From NCBI GenBank assembly GCA_937900985.1, contig CALCGM010000036.1, positions 1 to 8,914 on the forward strand: a stretch of 8,914 nt of DNA. The letters are read 5' to 3'. Below the pieces are notes generated by a model. The model saw only the letters and a program-made list of their open reading frames with translations. It was not told where the DNA came from and did no database searches. Origin of the DNA: an uncultured Planctomycetaceae bacterium. Lineage in GTDB: Bacteria; Planctomycetota; Planctomycetia; Pirellulales; UBA1268. Of the stretch, positions 1-7,900 are shown in pieces (the stretch's first letter is position 1; each line of letters opens with the position of its first letter). A program made the translations under genes and the position numbers.

Positions 1-1
1 T

Positions 2-712
2 AGGCTTGGCGTCCACCGAGCCCTCTTCTGGGTGTTTTTCGCCTTCACGCCGGCCCACTACGTGCTCGTGGGCTACGACCGCTACGACATCTTCAGCATT
101 TTCCTGCCGCTCTACGGCACGCTCTTCGTCTTGGCCCGCGTGGCGATCGCCGGCGACTCGAAGCGGTTTCTCGAGCGGACCGCGAAGATTCAGGCCGGCC
201 TGATGGTCTGCGTCTACTGCCTGTCGTTTGCGGCTGCCCTGCTGCAGCTGCCGGTTCCCACGGCAGACAACGCCGAGCCCCCGCTGCCGGCCACAGCCAA
301 CTTCCGGCTGCTCTTCTTCCTGATCCTGCTGGTGCAGTTTGCCGACTGCATGCAGTATGTCTGGAGCCGCATGCTCGGCCGGCGGCTGGTGGCCGCCTCG
401 GTCAGCTCCAACCGAACCTGGGAGGGCCTGCTGGGCAGCGCCGTGAGCACCTCGCTGCTCGCCTCCGCCCTGTGGTGGGCGGCCCCGCCCTACCAACCCT
501 GGCAGGCGGCCCTGGCCGGATTTGTCGTCTCGCTGATGGGCTTCGCTGGCGGCATGACGATGTCGGCGATCAAACGCGACCGCGGCGTGACCGACTACGG
601 CACGCTCGTGACCGGGCACGGCGGCGTGCTCGATCGCATCGACTCAACCTGCTTCGCCGCCCCGGTCTTCTACCACATCACCTTGCTGGTGGCCGACGTG
701 GCCGTTCGCTGA
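2..712 (+). CDS. cdsA: Phosphatidate cytidylyltransferase (CDP-diacylglycerol synthase), 5'-truncated by the window edge
   Basis: Makes CDP-diacylglycerol from phosphatidic acid and CTP in the cytoplasmic membrane, the branch point to all anionic and zwitterionic phospholipids. The frame is open from base 2 with no stop, so the true start lies outside; the GTG at 32 is internal. Of the 236 visible residues, about seven stretches are hydrophobic enough to span the membrane (roughly 7-25, 30-50, 65-82, 101-120, 143-160, 167-188, 217-235). The family signature is clear: SAIKRDRGVTDYG (about 188-200) followed by GHGGVLDRIDS (about 205-215), plus the upstream SNRTWEG (about 136-142) matching the usual S-P-N-K-T-W-E-G. 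Two signature positions deviate: the Lys of the usual KD pair is Thr (VTD), and the Pro before GHGG is Thr. The FADCMQYVW stretch and the ending CFAAPVFYHI resemble the YnbB-like branch of the family more than classical CdsA (from memory, not a search). It converges on, and overlaps by 43 bases, the metallopeptidase gene on the other strand. Confidence 0.9.
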   Translation, partial: RLGVHRALFWVFFAFTPAHYVLVGYDRYDIFSIFLPLYGTLFVLARVAIAGDSKRFLERTAKIQAGLMVCVYCLSFAAALLQLPVPTADNAEPPLPATANFRLLFFLILLVQFADCMQYVWSRMLGRRLVAASVSSNRTWEGLLGSAVSTSLLASALWWAAPPYQPWQAALAGFVVSLMGFAGGMTMSAIKRDRGVTDYGTLVTGHGGVLDRIDSTCFAAPVFYHITLLVADVAVR

Positions 713-1701
713 GGCGGCTCCGCGGGGGTGGCCGCAGCGGCGGCGGGAGGCGGTGCACTGCCGACGCGCTGGTAGATCGACTGCCGACGCGGCACCGAGG
801 CAAGCTGCACCGGCGGCCGAGGCGGGCCGCTGGGTGCTGGGCCTGAATCTGGGCTCTGGCCGCGAGCGACAGGTGCGGCCGGCCGCGGATCGGCCGCCAC
901 CAGTGTGGCGGGCGGTGCCGGGCATCCCTGCCTCACCCAGTCGAGCCAGACTGTCTGCATCTGGGAAGGATCCGCAATCCCGTAGAAGTTTTGCAGCGTG
1001 GCAGACCAGTTGCCGCTGGCGAGCCCCGTGCCAACAAAGTCAACATATTTTCTTCGGCCACCACGCTCGATCAGGTAGCGGGCCAGCGAGTAGCCCTGGG
1101 CGTAGAGCGGCAGCACGTCGGGAGGATACTCCCGCATCGCAAACATCTGCGGGAAAGCGATGCCTCGGCCCGTGGTGAGAAACTCAATCAGCAGGCGGTG
1201 CTGCCGGGCCCGCTCCGAGGGATGCTCCACCGTCGTGCAGGCTCCTTCGTCGGCCCACCGCGGCAGCGGCTGCCGGAAGTGACTGGCAAAGATGGTGTGG
1301 GTGACTTCATGCGGCAGCACCGAGTCGAGGATCCGCTGCTCACTGCCCTGGATGGTCATCTGCCAGCCAAACACCTCGCCGCGATCAAACACAAAGCTCG
1401 TCGCACCACCGGCACCAAGGGTCTCGGCCACCTCTGCGGTGATCGGGCAGGGGCTCGCCCACCGCGGCAGCGGACGGCCGGTCCACTCGATCGCGAGGTC
1501 GTGCCGGTATTGTTCCGCGGCATCGCCGATCTTGCGGGCAAGCTCGGGCGTGGGGGCTTCGATCACAAAGTTGGGGGTGCGGTAGCTCGCCGCCTCCGCT
1601 GAGCTGCCCCAGGCTGCCACGGCCACCAGCACCATGGCCACCACCATCGCCATGAACCACCGCTGAAGGCCACTCATGGCGTCTTTCCGCTCGGCTTCCA
1701 T
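670..1701 (-). CDS. Secreted zinc metallopeptidase, gluzincin (peptidase MA-like) type, with Pro-rich C-terminal tail
   Basis: A predicted exported zinc-dependent peptidase of 343 residues. Residues 12-38 form a signal peptide: Arg-containing start, long hydrophobic core, and an AEA-A cleavage site near 37. The catalytic signature is HEVTH at 131-135, with a downstream Glu in WADEG at about 152, the order expected for gluzincins (two His and one Glu bind zinc; the Glu of HExxH activates water). The spacing from HExxH to WxxEG is like that of small MA-type families. A helical segment with YxxAxSLARYLIERGG-like character (about 200-215) follows. After about residue 260 the protein becomes Pro/Ala/Arg-rich low complexity to the end, with no domain visible. 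Start choice is open: the ATG at 1701 has GGAG ten bases upstream (1712-1715), while the ATG at 1677 has GGAAAG five bases upstream (1683-1688) and gives a more typical signal peptide with no acidic residues before the core. Substrate unknown. The stop lies inside the convergent cdsA gene. Confidence 0.85.
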   Translation of the reverse strand: MEAERKDAMSGLQRWFMAMVVAMVLVAVAAWGSSAEAASYRTPNFVIEAPTPELARKIGDAAEQYRHDLAIEWTGRPLPRWASPCPITAEVAETLGAGGATSFVFDRGEVFGWQMTIQGSEQRILDSVLPHEVTHTIFASHFRQPLPRWADEGACTTVEHPSERARQHRLLIEFLTTGRGIAFPQMFAMREYPPDVLPLYAQGYSLARYLIERGGRRKYVDFVGTGLASGNWSATLQNFYGIADPSQMQTVWLDWVRQGCPAPPATLVAADPRPAAPVARGQSPDSGPAPSGPPRPPVQLASVPRRQSIYQRVGSAPPPAAAAATPAEPPQRTATSATSKVMW

Positions 1702-1743
1702 GCCCGCAGGTCTCCGTCATCGCTGCGTGCCAGCCTGACGAGC

Positions 1744-1759
1744 GTGGCCTCCATGCCAC
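1744..1759. repeat. Inverted repeat upstream of the metallopeptidase start
   Basis: Plus strand GTGGC-CTCCAT-GCCAC: a perfect five-base stem with a six-base loop, extendable by a G-U/T-G wobble and one more G-C pair on the minus-strand RNA. It sits about 43 bases upstream of the ATG at 1701, so it would fall in the 5' leader if transcription starts further upstream. No U-run follows. It could be a leader hairpin or an operator half-site pair, or chance in GC-rich DNA. Confidence 0.3.
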
Positions 1760-1761
1760 AC

Positions 1762-1776
1762 CGCGACAGCTTCGCG
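1762..1776. repeat. Short perfect inverted repeat CGCGA-N5-TCGCG
   Basis: CGCGA at 1762-1766 and TCGCG at 1772-1776 on the plus strand form a five-base stem with loop CAGCT. It lies directly next to the repeat at 1744-1759, so the two could stack as tandem hairpins in RNA from either strand. Function not determined. Confidence 0.3.
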
Positions 1777-1816
1777 AGAACAGCCAACGGCCGCCTTCGC
1801 CACGCGTGGGGGCGGA

Positions 1817-1839
1817 CCGTAGCGAAGCCTCGCCAACGG
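1817..1839. repeat. Interrupted inverted repeat downstream of the giant gene
   Basis: On the minus strand this reads CCGT-TG-GCGA-GGCT-TCGC-T-ACGG: an outer four-base stem, an asymmetric TG/T internal mismatch, an inner four-base stem, and a four-base loop. It begins about 61 bases after the stop of the giant gene. No U-run follows, so it is not a classical intrinsic terminator. Its right end (plus strand GCCAACGG) recurs at 1783-1790, which gives the region the look of a degenerate dispersed intergenic repeat. Confidence 0.3.
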
Positions 1840-1900
1840 GAGCCAGACCTTTTTCAGGCCGGAAAACGCTCTTGCGAGGCGAGCTTTTCGGCAGACGCGA

Positions 1901-4900
1901 TCAGCCGCCGCCCTGCCCGACCGAATCCCGGATCACCAGTGCGGTCTCCGCCCCGGCCGGCTTCGATGCTGGGGGAATCAGTCGCCGCACGAGCGACACC
2001 ACACCGCCAACCAGGAGCAGACCGCCTGGCCAGGCCGGCTGCAGAAACGCGGCCCAAACTCCTCCCAAGGCGAGCAGGCCCAACGGCCCAAACTGGGCAA
2101 GCAGCCCAGTCAATCGCGACGGACGGCGGATCGCCATGCTCCAGGCCGCACCAGCCACGAGAATGGCTGCTGCCGTGGCCACCGCTCGCGAGGAATCGGT
2201 TGGCGTCGGCTTCGCCGCAGCCCTGATGACGACGCCCCCTTCGGGATCCGTTGTCGTGGCAAACACATCCGCAGAGAGGGCGAGTGAGGTTCGATTCCAG
2301 GCCTGCTCGGCCGCGCTCTGCTGCGAACGCTCAAAAAGCGAAGCCACCTGCTCTTCGATGCGTGCACGCTCGCGGGCATCGCGTCCTTCAAGCGACCGCC
2401 GCAGGCTGGCCTTGAGCCGCAGCGAGGCCTCCGCTCGGAGCGTGGCTACCTCGTCGGCTGAGACCTGGGCCGATGGAGCGAGGATCCGCATGTCGAGGCC
2501 GCGAGGCCCGCGGATCATCCAGGTAACTTTCCGGGTGGGAACGCCAGGCAGCGTGGGGGGCTCCAGCCGCAACGGCCGGCCCGAGACAAGCTGATCGTCG
2601 ATGTCTCCGGCAAAGATCACCAGGATCGTTCGCGGCCGGCTGACATCGAGCAGCTCGAGCTCCCAGGCGGCCTCCCCCGCAGGCCTGGCCCGCAACGGAT
2701 GCTCATCGACAAAGACCTCAAACAGCCGCATGCCAGCGGGCAGCTGCAGCCGCACCAGCCGGCTCGACGGCACCAGATCGATCCTCGCCACGCCCCATGC
2801 CTTCCCGCGGTCGTCGGTGGCAAACCGCACGTCGAGCAGTTCCACGCGAGGGATCTCCTCGCCCTCCTCAGCCCCCGCAGGGCCTGGCTCAGCCGCCCTG
2901 CTCTCGGCATCGCTGTCCTGCCCGTCGTCTGCCGCCAAGGCCGCACCGCTGGCTTCCTCTGGCCTGCGTCGATAGGCCAGCGGGCTCCCAGGCAAGAGCT
3001 CAAGCGACTGCCATGCGGAAGACGAGAGCGAGACGATGGGCGTGTCGCCGGCCGACTCGATCTCCACGCCTTCGTCGGTGGGCCACTCCACAATCACCGG
3101 TGTGTCTCCGAGCCCTGCGATCCAGGGCACGGCCACCGACCCCATCTCCGCCGACCCTCTGGGCTCACGGGCCTCGAGATCAAAACGGAAGCGACCGGAG
3201 CGGGGTCGCTGACAGAGCACTTCCAGCGTTTCCTCATCGACTCGCGTCCAGTGGATGTCTTGCGGCGACGCCTGCAACGCCCCCGTGCGGGGAGCCGTGA
3301 CCCTCGCCAATCCCATCCGGTCCACCGTCCAGTGCGGCGGAATCATCACCCGAAACGTCGCCAGCGCCGCCTCAACGGAATCGACCGACGCGTCGAACCG
3401 CAGCCGCAGACGACCGTCGACCACGTCCAGCCGCATCCGCTGCGTGCCCCGCAACACCGCCGGCACGCGGGAGACCGAGACCACCACGGGCGACGCAGCA
3501 GCCGTTGCCGCACTGCTCGGTTCTCTTCGCCAAGCCAGCCAGCCATTGCTGCTGGAGGGATCGGTGGGCGAGCCCGCGGTCACCCCCGCAGGCAGCCGCA
3601 CGGTGGCGGCATAGCCTTCGCCCGGCACAAACTGCACCGCCCGCGGCGACTGCGTCGAACTCGATGAGGCTATCTCCACCTCTGGCACACGAAACACTCC
3701 GACGGGATCCGCCAGCGGCATCGCAAAGGGCACGCTCACGGTCGCCCGACCACGCGCCGGCTGGAGCCGCTCGACCAGCCATCGGCCGTCATCGATCCGC
3801 CGAACGGTCACCGGCTCGCTTCCCGCAGGCAGTTCGCTGACCGCTGGCGTGAGCCGAGGGTCGGCCGTCACGACAAACGACCGAAAGATCCCATCGTTTG
3901 GCTCAAGCTGAAAGCTGGCAACCACAGCACATCCCAGCGCGTCCCACGACACGTCGTTGCGAGCGGCAACGACACGAGGGTTTTGGACAAGCTTCACTGC
4001 CGGCTCCACCGACCAGCACAGCCGAAGCAGGTCTGCTTGAGCGATGTCGAAGCCGCTCCCGGTTGCCTCACTCAAGGACGTCGCTGAGGCGATCGGGAGA
4101 CCGTTTCGCTCCCGCTCGACCAGCAGCGAGGAGACATCGATCCCAGCGTCGGTCTCGACGATGCGAAGCGTGGCCTGCGGCGCGACGGGCAGCCCCACCA
4201 TCGCCAACCCGACGCCGCCCTCAACCCGCACCGCAGGCTGCAGCCGCACGCTCAGCCGATGCCGCCCAGGAACAGCCAGCGGCACCCGCAGAATGCTGCC
4301 GTCCGCTGAGATCGACTCGCCAGGGAGTTCGCCGGTGGTGCCGCCGTCGAGTTCGAGGGAGCCTCTGACAAACCGACCTCCACCGACGGGCTGCCGGAGT
4401 GTGCACACCGTGTTGGCATCAGACGAGAGGTCAACCGTGACCTGCCACTCGTCGGCGTCGGCTAGCGCCGTGCCGGGCTCCGCGTCCAGCCCTCCCGCAA
4501 GCGGAGGCTGGCCGATCGCGGTGGCAGCCGGGCCCATCGCGGTAAAAGCCGGCCCCATCGCGGTAAAAGCCGGCACTGTGGCAGCCACGGTCACCCGCTC
4601 GATACGAACACCGAGCCCTTCGGTCGCATCAACATTCCGGCCGAGTTCACGAAACAGCCTGTCGGGCACGAGCACCGTCGCATCGGCTGTCTCGCCCGTA
4701 AAAAACACCCGCAACGGTGCCGACGGCTCCGCGGCCGTCTCCGCAGCCGTGAGGCTGCCGCCACTGCATCCCGCAGCCAAGAAGACCATCAGCACCGTCG
4801 CCGTGCGGCCACCTGCCACGGCGAGCGCCATGCCGATCAGCCCGCCCCACCAGGCCGCGCGGACAATCGCCACCACGCTGACGGGAGCCCAGAGGGCAGC

Positions 4901-7900
4901 CACCGCCGCAAGCCCACAGATGGCAACGGCCACCGCCGGCGCCCTCCTACTCAAGAACCAGGTGGCGACCGCAGCGACAAGGCCGGCGATCAGGCTCGAC
5001 GACACGACCAGCCAGCTCGACACGAGCACCACGCCCGCCAGCATGCTCCGGCCCGAGGTCGGTGCGAATGCGTGCAGACGGAAGCCGTCGACAACAACGG
5101 CCGCGGAATCGGCAGCAGCGCTGCCTGGCATGAATCCAGACGCCGGCGATCCCTTCGTCGAAGAACCGAGCAGCCGCTCGAGCCATCCCACCTGGGCCTG
5201 CTCGAGCTGCTGATGCAGCGCCGGCACATGGGCGATCCTCAGCCCGGGAGGCAGCCCCAGCTGCCAGAGCCGCTCAAGCACGGGCAGGTCGATCACCCCG
5301 GCGATCGGATCGACACTCCACGCCTGCCCCCACCTGGGGATCAACGGGCGGGCAGAGGCTAAGGCATGGATCTCCAAACGCACCATGCGTCGCCCGGCAG
5401 GCAACTCGATCACCGTTTCTCCGCCGAGCGTTTCTCGCACACCTGCCACGAGCTGAACGCCATCGACAAGGATCTCCTGAATCCGTTTGTCGGTGGGGTG
5501 GCTGAGAATGATGCTCGAGCGGCCATGATTTTCGATGTCGAAGACGGTTTCATACTCGATCACGCCGGAGGTGTGGCACCAGCAGGTTGTCGTCTCATTC
5601 CAGGCCCAGGCTCGCGGCGCGACGCCATCATCGCCCCCCGGCACCAGCCGCGCTGCTGCCTGCCCGCCGGCGAGGTCCCGCAGCGGGTCGAAGAGAAACC
5701 GCGAGACCGACGTCGCATACCGTTCGGTATCGCCGGCAACCCCCGGAACCTCCGACAGTGAGCGGTTGACCACGAGCGGCCGCCGCCGCCCCGCATCCCG
5801 AATCTGCAGTTCTCCCACCGGGCTGGCAGCTCCCTCCACCCACGCCAGCGGCACATTCACCGGACCGGTGAAGGGAACCGTCTGCACGCCGCGGAGCGTG
5901 ACCGGGCCGCGGGCCGGCGGCACCAGCTCCAACAGCCACGATTCCATCGCCTGAGCCGGGTCTCGCGGCTCCTGCGGCTGTAGCCGCCGAGCGAGCAGCT
6001 GCCCGGTCGTGGGGGGCAGCAGCGTCCACTCCATGCCATCACCGGTCGGCTCTGAGAAATGCACCACGACCGAATCCAGCTCGGCATCCCGCGGCGAGCA
6101 CTCCAGCGTGAACGACTCGGTCAAGCGGTCGTCTCGCACCGTCAGCCGCACCTGCGTCTGCACATCGATGGGTGGCCGTCGCCGCAGCAGCCGAAGCGTG
6201 CGGCGGTCGTCACCATCCCGAACCAACAGCCGGAGCCGAACGCCGCTGTCGCCTGCAAGCTTCCGGAGGCCGGGCGGCAGCTGATCCAGCGGCACGGAGT
6301 CGACAGTCTGCCCGGCACCATCGATGGTCATCTCCGCATTCGTGCGGATCTCAAGGGCGGCCGCCTGTTCGTTGGAGAGCTTCAGCATCTCCAGCGACGA
6401 TCGGGCAAACGGCTCTCCTTCCCGCAAAGGACCGCGGTGGCCCATCACATTCACCCGCACGGTGCTGCCCCGGGAAACGCCGCTCACCAGACCGACCCGC
6501 AGTCGACTTCCCTCTGCCGCCGCTTCCACTCGCCAGTCGGCACGTTCCGCCCGGCCGGGAATCTCAACGGAGTCGATCAGCCATCCCGGAGCCACCTGGC
6601 CCGTCAGCTCAAACAGCTCTCCCCGCTCAACGCTGATCTCACAGGCTGCCTGGGCAATCACCGATCCTGCCGAGATATCGACGGTGGTCACCCGCTGAAC
6701 CTGCACGTCCGGCTTCCGCGGCGCGACCGTCAGCGAGAGCGACGCGGTGGGCGCCTGCGCCTCAAACGCCAGCCGAGGCCCCGCAGCGGCCTCCACATCG
6801 AGAGCCATCGGCCAGCCTTTGACGATCTCTTCGTCGACCGGCAGATACTCGACGGGCTCCACACGCTCGACAACGAGCCGCGGGTCGAGCTCGGCCACCA
6901 TCCCTCCCCCGGCCCAGAGGCCATCTGGAGGCAGGATCGCCGGCAGCGTCCAGGGCTTGCCGATTCCAATCGCTGCGATCGATTCGATCACCAGCTGCGG
7001 CCGCGTGCCGATCGCCCGCGTGGGGAGCTGCACGACAAGCTCGTCTGCTTCGTCACCAGCCGACGCGTCGGTCGCCGCCGTGTCCGAGGCAGAGGCCGAC
7101 CGCCGCCAGGAAAGCGATGTGGTGCCCTGCTCGTCGATCAGCTTCGCCGCCACCACCGTCAGCCCCGGCGGAACCCGCAGGCGAACATCGGTTTTCGTCC
7201 AGGGCATCGCCGGCTGAAGCGTTGTTGCCAGCGAAGCGGTCTGTCGCTCGATCGCAAGCCTGCTCCAGCAGGAGATCGGCACGTCGGGCAGCGGCTCGCG
7301 GGCGATGGTGACGACGAGCTCGCTGGTCGGGCCGAACGAGAGCGTCCACACGGGTTCCGCAGTGCCGGCTTCTTCTGCTGCCGACGACAGCGGAGCTGGG
7401 GCAGGAGCGGCCTGGACCGCCTCCGCACCCTTCACGAGGGGCACAAAGCCAGCGGGGAGGGTGAGCTGCACCGAGGAGAAGACCGCGGGCACCACCGGGA
7501 GACGAAACGCGGGGCCGAGCGATCCTCCCGCATCGGTCGGCAGCTCGAACTGCCAGCTGTAGCGGCCTTCGGTGTCTGCGATGACTGCCACGGAGCCGTC
7601 GGGCAGACCGGCGATCTCTGCAGCACCGGTGCCCGCGTCGCTGCTCAAACTGGCTTGCGGCACCACCCGCCCGGCCAGGGGGATGGCCCGGCGGAGGCCA
7701 TCGATTCCAGGGCCCAGGGTCACTGCCGCCGTTCCACGGAGCCCCTCAGCAGGGCTCCACTCGAGCGTGTAGCGGGCATTCTCGGCAATCACATTCATTG
7801 CCGGCGACGAGCCTGGTCGCTCACCGAACGGATCGGAGCCCGCTGCCCGATCGGCCACCGCCGCCCGAAACTCCGCGAGGGTCATCGGCACATAACGGCC

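Larger units (their letters stand above)
1702..1900. other. Non-coding gap between the giant gene and the metallopeptidase gene
   Basis: The only substantial intergenic stretch in the window, 199 bases. It should hold the end of the giant gene's transcript and possibly a promoter for the metallopeptidase. I found no convincing -35/-10 pair and no hairpin followed by a U-run, so neither a sigma-70 promoter nor an intrinsic terminator can be claimed. It does contain several short inverted repeats (annotated separately), an 8-base direct repeat GCCAACGG (plus strand 1783-1790 and 1832-1839), and locally more A/T-rich patches near 1850-1892 than the surrounding genes. Read-through from the giant gene into the metallopeptidase is possible. 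Confidence 0.6.

Noticed and set aside
32..712. Complete cytidylyltransferase starting at the GTG at 32
   Set aside because: The frame is open to the window edge and upstream codons continue a membrane helix (LFWVFFAF), so this GTG is internal.
991..1602. A plus-strand open frame of 203 codons antisense to the metallopeptidase
   Set aside because: Arg/Gly/His-rich shadow; the opposite strand carries a signal peptide and an HExxH zinc motif.
1817..1839. Intrinsic terminator of the giant gene
   Set aside because: The stem is interrupted and no U-run follows on the minus strand, so only an inverted repeat is claimed.
4512..4586. CRISPR-like repeats
   Set aside because: The units are directly adjacent with no spacers, 21 bases long, and in frame within a coding sequence.
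4787..4801. Frameshift or sequencing error joining two separate genes
   Set aside because: The frame is continuous and the coding character stays in the same frame on both sides, so no error needs to be assumed. A missing stop codon cannot be fully excluded without reads or homologues, so this is kept as a check under the fusion finding.
4044..5213. A plus-strand open frame of 389 codons antisense to the middle of the giant gene
   Set aside because: Ser/Thr/Ala/Pro-rich translation that simply mirrors the Ala/Val-rich minus-strand protein; no recognisable features.
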